64,000 bases of DNA from Methylobacterium sp. CB376 (lineage in GTDB: Bacteria > Pseudomonadota > Alphaproteobacteria > Rhizobiales > Beijerinckiaceae). The stretch spans positions 2,046,001 to 2,110,000 of the forward strand of contig NZ_CP121648.1 of assembly GCF_029714205.1 (NCBI RefSeq). Reading direction: 5' to 3'. The notes under the pieces are model-generated. The model searched no databases and was not told where the DNA came from. It saw only the letters and a program-made list of their open reading frames with translations. This document shows, piece after piece, positions 48,269 through 56,240 of this stretch. Made by a program: the position numbers and the translations under genes. The first letter of the stretch is position 1. Each line of letters begins with the position of its first letter.

Positions 48269-49039
48269 GTGCCGCGCGTGAGCGGTGACGAGGCGGGCGC
48301 CGCTGTCGGGGGCGAGCGGAACGGACACAGCGTCCTCGCCCGCCGGCTCTCCGCGCACAGGCCGCTGTCGGAGGCCGAGATCGGCGTCGTCAACCGCCTG
48401 AGCATGGCCTCGCGACCGGTCGGCCCGCGCACCGACCTCGTCCGCGAGGGGGAGGATCCGGGTGGGGCCTACGCGATCCTGGCCGGCGCCGCCTGCTGCT
48501 ACAAGCTGCGCACGATCGGGACGCGCCACATCGTCGGTTACCTGCTCCCCGGCGACATCGCGGATGCGGACGCGGTCACGGTGCGCCGGGCCGACGCCTC
48601 GCTCGCCACCCTGTCGGCCTGCACGGTCGCCTTCCTGCCGCGCGCCCTCCTGGCCGAGATCCGGGCGGCGCATCCCGGCATCGCCTCGGCGCTGCGCGCC
48701 GCCAAGCTCGTGGAGGCGGCGATCCTGCGGACCTGGCTCGCCAATCTCGGCTGCCGCTCGGCCCTGGAGCGCACCGCGCACCTCTTCTGCGAGCTCCGGG
48801 CGCGGCTGCAGGTGGTGGGGCTCGCCGGCGACGCGGCCTACGATCTGCCGATGACGCAGATCGACCTCTCGCTCACCCTCGGCATGTCGACGGTGCACAT
48901 GAACCGCACGCTGCACGAGCTGCGCCGCCAGGAGGCCGCCGACCTGCGCGGGCGCACCCTCCACATCCTCGACCGGGACCGGCTGGAGGGGATCGCCGAG
49001 TTCGACCCGAGCTATCTCAGGCCGGTCCTGATGCCCTGA
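48269..49039 (+). CDS. Crp/Fnr-family transcriptional regulator 3
   Basis: A 256-residue regulator transcribed away from the pair. The start GTG 48269 is chosen for a perfect GGAGG site 7 bp before it; an upstream ATG at 48194 is less likely. The sensor barrel contains LVREGEDPGGAYAILAGAACCYKL and RHIVGYLLPGDIADADA, and the helix-turn-helix MTQIDLSLTLGMSTVHMNRTLHELR. This is the subtype common in Methylobacterium and Bradyrhizobium (FixK/NnrR-like fold without the iron-sulfur cysteines). It is only distantly related to regulators 1 and 2. Confidence 0.9.
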   Translation: MPRVSGDEAGAAVGGERNGHSVLARRLSAHRPLSEAEIGVVNRLSMASRPVGPRTDLVREGEDPGGAYAILAGAACCYKLRTIGTRHIVGYLLPGDIADADAVTVRRADASLATLSACTVAFLPRALLAEIRAAHPGIASALRAAKLVEAAILRTWLANLGCRSALERTAHLFCELRARLQVVGLAGDAAYDLPMTQIDLSLTLGMSTVHMNRTLHELRRQEAADLRGRTLHILDRDRLEGIAEFDPSYLRPVLMP

Positions 49040-49102
49040 GCCGCCCCTCGGCGCCGGCCCCCGCCGCGATAGATCACGCCGAGGAGCGCGCGGGAGGGGC
49101 GG

Positions 49103-49453
49103 ATGGGGATCGGACGCGGGCGGGTGGGGCTGCTGGTCACCGCGGCGGGGATTTGCCTCGCACCCTGCCTCGCTCAGGAGCAGGGCGCGCGCCGCTACCT
49201 GCAGGCGGGCACCGGCGAGACCCTGCGCTTCGGCGCCGGCCGGGCCGTGACGACCTCGGCGCTCGGCGAGATGTCGGCGCAGGCCTGCACCTCGCCCCAG
49301 GCCAACCTGTGCCTGTCGGGGGCGACGGCGGTCTGCAGCTTCCGGATGGTCCTGCCGGGCGGTCCGGCCGGCGGCGTCGCCCTCGACCTCCTGGCCGGCA
49401 ACCCGCCCGAGGCGTGCCGCCGCCTTGCCGGCCGCTACGAGGCGGCGCCCTGA
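49103..49453 (+). CDS. Small secreted cysteine-containing hypothetical protein
   Basis: A 116-residue protein with a signal peptide (VGLLVTAAGICLAPCLAQ). The mature part of about 90 residues has four cysteines (ACTSPQANLC, AVCSF, EACRRL), which could form two disulfides in the periplasm. I recognise no family. It starts after GGGAGGGG, 63 bp after regulator 3, and might be co-transcribed with it. Confidence 0.6.
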   Translation: MGIGRGRVGLLVTAAGICLAPCLAQEQGARRYLQAGTGETLRFGAGRAVTTSALGEMSAQACTSPQANLCLSGATAVCSFRMVLPGGPAGGVALDLLAGNPPEACRRLAGRYEAAP

Positions 49454-49514
49454 GCCCCTTCGCCGAGGCGCTCACCGCTCCGGCCATGAGCCGAGAGCGG
49501 GGCGCCGAGACCGC

Positions 49515-50186
49515 TCAGCCGCCCGGGCGCGGCGCGGCGAGGCCGAACGTCTCGCGCAGCGAGAGGCCGGAGGAGAGGCTCGCCTCCCAGCCGGCCTCGC
49601 GGGCGAGCTTGGCCTCCGCGTCGCCGATGCGGGATACGGCGAGGTCGGGCGAGAGCACGACGAGCCCGTCATCGTCGCCGATCACGAGGTCGCCCGGCGC
49701 CACCCGCGCTCCCCCGACCACGGCCGGGGCGTTAACCGCGCCCCGCTCCGCCCCGGTCGGCCCGCGCGGCGTGACGAAGCGGGTGAAGACCGGGAGGTCG
49801 CCCCAGCCCGCCAGGAGGGCCACGTCGCGCACCGCGCCGTCGCAGACGAGCCCCACCCCGCCCCGCCGCCGCACCTGCCCGCCGACGATCTCGCCGATCA
49901 TCGCCGTCCGCGCGTCGCCGCCCGCGGCGATCACCAGCACGTCGCCGGGCCCGATGAGGTCCACGGCGTGCAGCACCGCGCCGAAATCCGGCGGCTCGCA
50001 CAGGGCCGTGACCGCGCGGCCGAACAGGCGCGGCTGGCGCCCGGCCGGGCAGAGCGGGCGGATCGCCGGGTCGATCTGGCCGTCCGCCGCGAGATCGACC
50101 GCAACGGCGACCGGCACGGCGCGCCAGCGGGCGATCACCTCGGCCGGCAGCGCGCCGGCCGGGGCGGCGTGAAGGGTCACGGGCAT
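49515..50186 (-). CDS. RraA-like / HMG aldolase-family protein
   Basis: A 223-residue protein of the RraA/MenG-like fold. Members are 4-hydroxy-4-methyl-2-oxoglutarate or oxaloacetate-type aldolases/decarboxylases, while a few inhibit RNase E. The phosphate/pyruvate-binding loop is GPGDVLVIAAGGDARTAMIGEIVGGQVRRRG, and the divalent metal Asp lies in VCDGAVRD. The start ATG 50186 follows GGAGGAGG. The enzyme reading is favoured, given the catabolic neighbours (M20 amidohydrolase, GntR regulator, antiporter). Confidence 0.85.
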   Translation of the reverse strand: MPVTLHAAPAGALPAEVIARWRAVPVAVAVDLAADGQIDPAIRPLCPAGRQPRLFGRAVTALCEPPDFGAVLHAVDLIGPGDVLVIAAGGDARTAMIGEIVGGQVRRRGGVGLVCDGAVRDVALLAGWGDLPVFTRFVTPRGPTGAERGAVNAPAVVGGARVAPGDLVIGDDDGLVVLSPDLAVSRIGDAEAKLAREAGWEASLSSGLSLRETFGLAAPRPGG

Positions 50187-50419
50187 GGCTGCGTCCTCCT
50201 CCGCTGGCGGCCCGCCCGCCTCTCGCCGGGCGCGAACCGGGCCGCCTCTCCCAAGGGATGGCACGGCGCGGGCGGGATGTCTCGCCCCCCAGCCGGGTCT
50301 CCCGGCGCGGGGGTGGTTTTCCCCGCGGCGCGATCGCGCTACTCCCGGGAGCCCGGCGGGGCGCCCTGGCGCCGGATTTGCAGCCGCTGCCCTTTGGACC
50401 CGATGAACCGTACGAGCGC

Positions 50420-51694
50420 ATGACCGAAGATCTCCGCAACCAGGATCTCCGCAACCAGGATCTCCGCCTGGGCGCCCGCGTGATGGCGCTGATCGACGAC
50501 CTCGCCCGCCACACCGACGAGCCCGGGCGGCTGACGCGGCTCTACCTCTCGCCCGCCCACCGCGCCGCCGCCGAGACGGTGGCCGGCTGGATGGGTCGGG
50601 CGGGCTTCGCCGCCCGCATCGACGCCGCGGGCAGCGTGGTCGCCCGCCGGGAGGGCGCGGCGCCCGGCCTGCCGGCCCTGATCCTCGGCTCGCACATCGA
50701 CAGCGTGGTCGATGCCGGGCGCTACGACGGCAATCTCGGGGTGATCTGCGGCCTCGTCGCCGCCGAGGAGATCCTGGCCCGCGGCGCGCCGCTGCCCTTC
50801 GCCCTCGAACTCGTCGCCTTCGGGGACGAGGAGAACGTGCGCTTCCCCACCAGCCTCTCGACCTCGAAGGCGCTCGCGGGCCGCTACCGGCCCGACTGGC
50901 TCGACGGCCGCGACAAGGACGGCACCCGCCTGCGCGACGCGCTCGTCGCCTTCGGGGGCGACCCGGAGGGCATCCCCGCCCTCGCGCGCGACCCGGCCAC
51001 GGTGGCGGGCTTCCTGGAGGTCCACATCGAGCAGGGGCCCGCCCTCGAGGCCGCGGGGCAGCCGGTCGGGATCGTCTCGGCCATCGCCGGCATCACCCGG
51101 GCGCGCTGCGCCGTGACGGGCGAGGCGAACCACGCCGGCACGGTGCCGATGGGGATGCGCCGGGACGCGCTCGCGGGCGCCGCCGAAATGGTCCTCGCCG
51201 TCGAGCGGCTGGGCGCCGCGATGCCGGGCGCGGTGGCGACGGTGGGCGCCCTCGACGTCGCGCCGGGCGCCGTCAACGTGATCGCGGGCCGGGTGGACTT
51301 CACCCTCGACCTGCGCGCCCCCGACGACGCGGTGCGCGCCCGGCTCGTCGCCGAGGTCGAGGCGGCCTGCCGGGAGATCGCCGAGCGCCGCGGCCTCGGC
51401 TTCGCCGCCGAGACCTTCATGGACAATCCGGCGGTCGCCCTCGATGCCGGCCTGCAGGCGGCCCTCGAGGCGGCGGCCCGGCGTCACGGCTTCGCGCCGC
51501 CGCGCCTGCCCTCCGGCGCCACCCACGACGCCGCCGCGCTGGCGGCCATCGCGCCCGCCGCGATGCTGTTCGTGCGCTGCCGCGCCGGCATCAGCCACAA
51601 CCCCGCCGAAGCGATCACCGTCGCGGACGCGGATGCGGCGACCCGGGTGCTGATCGACGCGGTGCTCGGGCTGGCGGAGAAGGCCGGGGCCTGA
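50420..51694 (+). CDS. M20-family allantoate/N-carbamoyl amino acid amidohydrolase
   Basis: A 424-residue zinc amidohydrolase of the AllC/HyuC type. Metal-site motifs are GSHIDSVVDAGRYDGNLG (His, Asp), FGDEENVRF (Glu pair) and HIEQGPALE; the dimerisation-lid motif GEANHAGTVPM and final AGISHNPAE are intact. It hydrolyses allantoate, an N-carbamoyl amino acid or a ureido acid with release of ammonia and CO2. The N-terminus has three repeats of LRNQD/LRLGA encoded by 15-bp direct repeats (about 50428-50472), so the exact start is uncertain. It is divergent from the RraA-like gene. Confidence 0.9.
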   Translation: MTEDLRNQDLRNQDLRLGARVMALIDDLARHTDEPGRLTRLYLSPAHRAAAETVAGWMGRAGFAARIDAAGSVVARREGAAPGLPALILGSHIDSVVDAGRYDGNLGVICGLVAAEEILARGAPLPFALELVAFGDEENVRFPTSLSTSKALAGRYRPDWLDGRDKDGTRLRDALVAFGGDPEGIPALARDPATVAGFLEVHIEQGPALEAAGQPVGIVSAIAGITRARCAVTGEANHAGTVPMGMRRDALAGAAEMVLAVERLGAAMPGAVATVGALDVAPGAVNVIAGRVDFTLDLRAPDDAVRARLVAEVEAACREIAERRGLGFAAETFMDNPAVALDAGLQAALEAAARRHGFAPPRLPSGATHDAAALAAIAPAAMLFVRCRAGISHNPAEAITVADADAATRVLIDAVLGLAEKAGA

Positions 51695-51744
51695 CCCGGC
51701 CTTCTCCTTCGGCGGGGGGCCTCGGCGCCCGACCCGCCGGCCGC

Positions 51745-52437
51745 TCAGTCGAGGAAGTCGCCGTAGCGGTCGACGTGCTCGGCGAGGCCGAGGGCGTGGT
51801 CGCGCACGAGGCGCTCGGCCAGGGCGGCGTCGCGCGCCTCCAGCGCCTCGATGATGCGCAGGTGGTCCTGGATCGAGGTCTTGGCGCGGTCGCCCTGCGT
51901 CAGGGCGATGTTGCGCACCGCCCGCACGTGGATGAGGAGGTTGCTGGCGAGGCTCTCGATCACCTCGCAGCGGCCGAGCGAGATGATGGTCTGGTGGAAG
52001 CGGATATTGGCGTCGGAATACTCGGCGAGGTGCTCGGCCGGCGCGTCCTGGAAGAATTCCGGGAAGCCGGTCCGCAGCGACCGCAGATCCGCGTCCGAGG
52101 CGCGGGAGCAGGCGAGCCGCGCCGCCATGCTCTCCAGGCCCGCCCAGGCGTGGATCATCCCGATGATCTCCTTCTTCGTCTTCCTGACGATGAAGACGCC
52201 GCGGCGGGGCTCCGAGCGGACGAAGCCCTCCTGCTCCAGCACCGTGAGGGCCTCGCGCACCGGCGTGCGGCTCACCCCGAGATCCTGCGACAGCTTGCGC
52301 TCGTCGAGCCGGATCTCCTCGCCGCTGTTATAGATGTCCATGTTGGTGATCGCCGATTTCAGCGCCTCGTACGCCAGGGTGCGCAGGCTCGAATTCGTGA
52401 CGATCGGTTTAACCGCGAAATTCTTGTCGCTTGCCAT
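51745..52437 (-). CDS. GntR-family (FadR/FCD) transcriptional regulator
   Basis: A 230-residue regulator. The winged helix is at about 15-85 (IRLDERKLSQDLGVSRTPVREALTVLEQEGFVRSEPRRGVFI). The FCD effector domain follows with its metal-site His/Asp residues (FHQTII, DHLRIIEAL, RDHALGLAEHV). Starts ATG 52437 and GTG 52446 are both possible. FCD regulators bind sites of the form TGGTnnnACCA or similar and sense organic acids. Two copies of a TGGTATACCA-type palindrome lie upstream of the microprotein and the antiporter gene in this cluster, making it their likely repressor. Confidence 0.92.
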   Translation of the reverse strand: MASDKNFAVKPIVTNSSLRTLAYEALKSAITNMDIYNSGEEIRLDERKLSQDLGVSRTPVREALTVLEQEGFVRSEPRRGVFIVRKTKKEIIGMIHAWAGLESMAARLACSRASDADLRSLRTGFPEFFQDAPAEHLAEYSDANIRFHQTIISLGRCEVIESLASNLLIHVRAVRNIALTQGDRAKTSIQDHLRIIEALEARDAALAERLVRDHALGLAEHVDRYGDFLD

Positions 52438-52716
52438 CGGCTGCACCTGACGCTTCCCGCGGCCGGCGCCCCGTGTCCCCGGCCCCTCCGCCCCGCCCCG
52501 GTTCCGGGACGACGCGAATCCTCATAAAGCAGGCATGCGTGGCATGCCAGCGAGACGATGCCCTCGTGTCGCCGGCGATGCAAGAGGGCGGGGCACGTTG
52601 CCACAACCGATAGTATCAGATGTCGGGCAGCGGCGCCTACATCTTGGGATGGTCACGGTGCGACTTGGGTTGCGACCTGGACCAAGGGGGTGACTTGGAC
52701 TTTCGTCCGGCCCCGC

Positions 52717-52875
52717 TCAGGCGATGCCGACGTAGCGGCCGTTCGCGGGGACGGCGGGGCGCTCGGCCGTGCCGGTGCGGCCGGGGCCGGGCGTCAGCCG
52801 GTCGGCGAGCTTCACGACGAGGATCCCCTGCAGGCCGATCAGGGCGGCGAGGAAGGCGGTGGCGGAGACGATCAT
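52717..52875 (-). CDS. 52-residue single-span membrane microprotein
   Basis: A short frame starting MIVSATAFLAALIGLQGILV, with one membrane helix (about 3-24) followed by a hydrophilic tail rich in Pro, Gly and Thr. The start ATG 52875 is preceded at 55 bp by the TGGTATACCA palindrome also found upstream of the antiporter gene. This promoter sharing supports it as a real gene. It could be a small partner of the antiporter. The family is not recognised. Confidence 0.55.
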   Translation of the reverse strand: MIVSATAFLAALIGLQGILVVKLADRLTPGPGRTGTAERPAVPANGRYVGIA

Positions 52876-52928
52876 CGCAATGGCCTCGGTTATGGTGCGC
52901 CGCGATAAGTGCCATGCTGCGGCGCAAC

Positions 52929-52941
52929 TTGGTATACCAGA
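52929..52941. promoter_or_regulatory. Putative GntR operator, site 1
   Basis: TGGTATACCA (52930-52939) is a perfect palindrome, within TTGGTATACCAGA, upstream of the microprotein. The same core GGTATACCAGA recurs at 55115-55125. Confidence 0.6.
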
Positions 52942-53071
52942 CACCACAACCGAGGCATTCCGCGGGTGCATGGGTGGCGTGGAACCTGCGACGAAGCGCC
53001 ATTCCGCGGCGGGAGTGATCGGGTTCTGCGGCGGCGTGCTGCGCGGGCGGGACCGGCCTCGGCGCGGGGGC

Positions 53072-53110
53072 TGATCCGGGATCCGCTTGATCGAAGCGGA
53101 TCCCGGATCA
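53072..53110. repeat. 39-bp perfect palindromic repeat
   Basis: Perfect 17-base arms TGATCCGGGATCCGCTT and its complement enclose the loop GATCG. This is the best copy of the family also seen at 11527 and 15402. Confidence 0.95.
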
Positions 53111-53117
53111 CACGCCT

Positions 53118-53232
53118 GCGCGGCGCCTGAGCGAAGCCCCAATCCGCCATCCCGAAGGGATCAAGCGGATCACCAGCCCGCGCGGCGCCTGAGCGAAGCC
53201 CCAATCCGCCATCCCGAAGGGATCAAGCGGAT
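53118..53232. repeat. Tandem pair of 53-bp repeats (second dispersed family)
   Basis: Two identical 53-bp units (53118-53170 and 53180-53232) with a 62-bp period. Each reads GCGCGGCGCCTGAGCGAAGC followed by CCCAATCCGCCATCCCGAAG and then GGATCAAGCGGAT. Relatives occur at 60606-60660 and, shorter, near 11500 and 56221. Confidence 0.9.
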
Positions 53233-53652
53233 TTGGGATAATTCGTCATCCCGGCGATCGGCCCGGTGTCGCGAACGCGCCGCGGGTCCGAGGTCGCGTC
53301 GGCATCGGACCGGCCTCTGTCCCGCCGCACCGACAACCGAGCGGGACGGCCATGCCGCCCCCGTCCAGAGCGAGAGGAGGGGGGTTGGATGCCGCACGCG
53401 GTGAGAGACGTCCGTCGAGGGACCGCGGGACACCGTCTCGCTCGCCCGGGCGCGCACGGCCGGGCCCTCGGGCGGGGGCCTCGCCAGGGCAGCTTCCTGC
53501 CGCGGCGGCCCGCTCGGCCCGAGGGAGCGGCCCGCCGCCGGCCTGGTCGCGCGGGAGGACGGTTCCCCCGCGTCGCCTGCTCCGCGGGGGCGGGGCCGGG
53601 GGCCGTCGCCGAACCGTCGGCCGGGCCCCGGGGAACGATCGCTGCGGACGCG
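53233..53652. other. Intergenic region without a recognisable gene
   Basis: About 420 bp between the repeats and the antiporter terminator. Open frames on both strands are shadow-like (Arg/Pro/Gly-rich) and have no homology I can see. I see no signal beyond general GC-rich sequence. Confidence 0.4.
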
Positions 53653-53680
53653 AAAACGGCGCCGGGGGTGCCGGCGCCGT
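53653..53680 (-). terminator. Rho-independent terminator of the antiporter gene
   Basis: On the minus strand ACGGCGCCGG, a 5-base loop and CCGGCGCCGT (53680-53656) are followed by TTT. It lies 30 bp after the antiporter stop. Confidence 0.75.
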
Positions 53681-53710
53681 CGGTGGGGTGGTGCGGGGCC
53701 GGGGCCGGCG

Positions 53711-54985
53711 TCAGGCGGCCGGGGCCGGCGTCAGCACGGCGGCGGACTTGGTGTAGGCCGCCCGCATGGGCTTGAGCACCAGGACTGCCATCAGCGCCGC
53801 CACGATGTTGAGCGCGGCCGCGGCGATGAAGACCGCGTGCCAGCTGCCGGTCCAGGTCGTGAGCAGGCTGGTATAGGGCACGATCAGGGCCGCGGTGCCC
53901 TTGGCGGTGTAGAGCAGGCCCGCGTTGGTCGCCGCGTACTTGGTGCCGAACGTGTCGCCGCAGGTGGCCGGGAACAGCGAGTAGATCTCGCCCCAGGCGA
54001 AGAACACGAGGCCCGTCAGGATCACGAAGGCGACCGGGTCGCTGCCGAACACGCTGAGCGCGTAGATGCCGAGGCCCTCGATGGCGAAGGACAGGAACAT
54101 CGTGTTCTCGCGGCCGATATGGTCGGAGACCCAGCCGAAGAAGGGCCGCGTCACGCCGTTCAGCACCCGGTCGAGGGTGGCCGCGAAGGTCAGCGCCGGC
54201 AGCGTCACGCCGAGCAGGCTCACCGGCACGTCGGCGATCTTGAAGTCCTTGGCGATCGGGCCGAGCTGGGCCGTCGCCATCAGGCCGCCCGCCGCCATCA
54301 TGACGAACATGGCGTACATCACCCAGAAGATCGGGGTGCGCACCATCTCGCCGGGCGTGTAGTCGCGCCGGCTCTGGCTGACCCGGGCCACCTCCGGCAC
54401 CTCGCCCTTGCGGGGCGCGACCAGGAAGAGGGCGAGCAGGCAGACGACGAGGCCCTGGCCGATGCCGAAGTAGAAGAAGGCGGACTCGTAGCCCTGCGTC
54501 TTGATCATCCACTGGATCGGCACGACGGTCAGGGCAGAGCCCGCGCCGAAGCCCATCGCGGTGATGCCGGCCGCGAGGCCGCGGCGGTCCGGGAACCACT
54601 TCAGCGAGTTGCCCACGCAGGTGCCGTAGACGGCGCCCGCCCCGGTGCCGCCGATCGCGGCCGCGATGTACAGGACGGTGAGGGACGTCGCGTAGGAGTT
54701 GATCACCCAGGCGATGGCGCAGAGCACGCCGCCGATCAGCGTGACGATCCGCGGGCCGTACTTGTCGACGAACCAGCCCTCGATCGGCACCAGCCACGTC
54801 TCAGTGACGACGAACAGCGTGAAGGCGACCTGGATCGCCGCGCGCTCCCAGCCGTGCCGCTCCTGCATCGGATTGACGAAGAAGGTCCAGCCGTACTGCA
54901 TGTTGGCGATCATGCACATGCAGATCACCCCGAAGGCGAGCTGCAGCCAGCGCCCCCCTCTGGCGTTCTCCTGTGTCCCTGACAT
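53711..54985 (-). CDS. MFS transporter, oxalate/formate antiporter (OxlT) type
   Basis: A 424-residue major facilitator with about 12 membrane segments. The N-terminal half has WTFFVNPMQERHGWERAAIQVAFTLFVV and VGNSLKWFPDRRGLAAGITAMGFGAGSAL, typical of the OxlT family; the second half has PFFGWVSDHIGRENTMFLSF and FGTKYAATNAGLLYTAKGTAAL. It would exchange a dicarboxylate such as oxalate for a monocarboxylate. The start ATG 54985 follows AGGAGAG. A GGTATACC palindrome 130 bp upstream links it to the GntR regulator. No oxc/frc genes are present here. Confidence 0.88.
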   Translation of the reverse strand: MSGTQENARGGRWLQLAFGVICMCMIANMQYGWTFFVNPMQERHGWERAAIQVAFTLFVVTETWLVPIEGWFVDKYGPRIVTLIGGVLCAIAWVINSYATSLTVLYIAAAIGGTGAGAVYGTCVGNSLKWFPDRRGLAAGITAMGFGAGSALTVVPIQWMIKTQGYESAFFYFGIGQGLVVCLLALFLVAPRKGEVPEVARVSQSRRDYTPGEMVRTPIFWVMYAMFVMMAAGGLMATAQLGPIAKDFKIADVPVSLLGVTLPALTFAATLDRVLNGVTRPFFGWVSDHIGRENTMFLSFAIEGLGIYALSVFGSDPVAFVILTGLVFFAWGEIYSLFPATCGDTFGTKYAATNAGLLYTAKGTAALIVPYTSLLTTWTGSWHAVFIAAAALNIVAALMAVLVLKPMRAAYTKSAAVLTPAPAA

Positions 54986-55113
54986 CGGCGTCTCTCCTGG
55001 TCGTGTTGGTTAAGAGGTCTTCGCGCGCCGCCGCGACTCTGCGTTCGCTGGCCGGCGCCAACCCGGTGCGCGGCGCCGGTCCCCGGTCGCCTCGCCTCTC
55101 CGTCCTAGGTCGA

Positions 55114-55125
55114 CGGTATACCAGA
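55114..55125. promoter_or_regulatory. Putative GntR operator, site 2
   Basis: CGGTATACCAGA shares 11 bases with site 1 (52931-52941) and lies 130 bp upstream of the antiporter start. Confidence 0.55.
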
Positions 55126-55245
55126 TGAGTGTGGTCCGAGGTCGAGGCCGCTGTCAATCGGTCGCATCAAGACCAAGGATGAATCCACGGACTCGATCCG
55201 CGTTCCCGCGCCCGCCGGAGCAGTCATGCAACGTGTTCAACTGAA

Positions 55246-55255
55246 CGAACGTTCG
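55246..55255. promoter_or_regulatory. TetR-like palindrome
   Basis: CGAACGTTCG, within TGAACGAACGTTCGC, is a perfect palindrome of the kind bound by TetR-family repressors. It lies 225 bp before the L,D-transpeptidase start. No TetR gene is adjacent. Confidence 0.35.
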
Positions 55256-55479
55256 CTTTCATGCTGCATTGCACGCGTACTCCGCTCCGTTCCGCCGCCG
55301 GGGATTGGTGCAGCCTGGCGCGACATGGCCGGGAGTCACATCACAGGCGGCCGGCCGCAACAAGGCCGGACAATGGTCCCGGGCGGCCGCTGCCGGCTTG
55401 ACCTGAGGCCCGGGGAGCGGGAACCTCGGCCGTGTCCGGCCGTCTTCCCGGTGAGCGACGCGGCGAGGGGAGGGGCGGA

Positions 55480-56031
55480 ATGGTCCGGATCGGTGTCATC
55501 GGGGCGGTGCTCCTCGGCCTCGGCCTCGGCCCCGCCCGGGCCGACCTGCTGGTCGCGGTCGACAAGGCGGCCCAGCGCATGACGGTCACGGTGGACGGGC
55601 AGGAGCGCTACACTTGGCCGGTCTCGACCGGCGCCGCGGGCTACGCGACGCCCTCGGGCTCCTTCGCCCCCTCCCGCCTCGCGCGCGAGCACTACTCGCG
55701 GGAGTGGGACGACGCGCCGATGCCCTTCTCGGTCTTCTTCACCGATGCGGGCCACGCGATCCACGGCAGCCGCGCCGTCGGCCGCCTCGGCAGCCCGGCC
55801 TCCCACGGCTGCATCCGGCTCAGCCCCGGCCACGCCCGGATCCTGTTCGGCCTCGTCCAGGCCCAGGGGCTCGGGCGCACCCGCATCGAGGTGAGCGGCA
55901 CGGAGGCGATCGCGTCGGGCGGGGATGCGAGCCCGGCCGCCCCCCTCGATTACCGGCGCCTCACCAGCTTCAACCCGCTCGTCTCCGGGATCATCGCGGG
56001 CGAGCCGGGGGCGAAGCCGCGGGCGCCGTGA
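55480..56031 (+). CDS. L,D-transpeptidase (YkuD family)
   Basis: A 183-residue periplasmic enzyme that forms 3-3 peptidoglycan cross-links or attaches proteins to murein. The start ATG 55480 follows GGGGAGGGG and gives a signal peptide (VIGAVLLGLGLGPARAD). The YkuD catalytic signature IHGSRAVGRLGSPASHGCIRL holds the His and the Cys nucleophile. Length is short but complete. It is a single gene; the upstream frame extension to 55432 is unsupported. Confidence 0.94.
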   Translation: MVRIGVIGAVLLGLGLGPARADLLVAVDKAAQRMTVTVDGQERYTWPVSTGAAGYATPSGSFAPSRLAREHYSREWDDAPMPFSVFFTDAGHAIHGSRAVGRLGSPASHGCIRLSPGHARILFGLVQAQGLGRTRIEVSGTEAIASGGDASPAAPLDYRRLTSFNPLVSGIIAGEPGAKPRAP

Positions 56032-56156
56032 GCCGGCGGCCCCGCGCCGCTCGGCCGCGCCGGCGGGCCGCGCCGCCCGATCGATCGCGTCGCGCCGCGC
56101 GACCGGCGCCGCGCATCGCTCGGCCGCGCCGGCGGCCGGAGCGTTCGTCCGAAACC

Positions 56157-56240
56157 CGGATCGTCCGCCATCCGACGGATTGCTTCGCCATCTCCCATTT
56201 CGGCCATGCGGATGTCGGCTTCGCTCAAGCGCCGCGCGGG
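56157..56240. repeat. Dispersed repeat between convergent genes
   Basis: The segment with CATGCGGATGTCGGCTTCGC and then GCTCAAGCGCCGCGCG matches 11485-11520. It contains a second, inverted partner (CATCCGACGGATTGCTTCGC) at 56169-56188, so it can fold. Its last part provides the stop codon and final codons of the hydrolase on the minus strand. Confidence 0.75.

Noticed and set aside
53266..53775. Possible 169-residue plus-strand protein before the antiporter gene
   Set aside because: Arg/Gly/Pro-rich, no motif, and overlaps the antiporter terminator and gene end.
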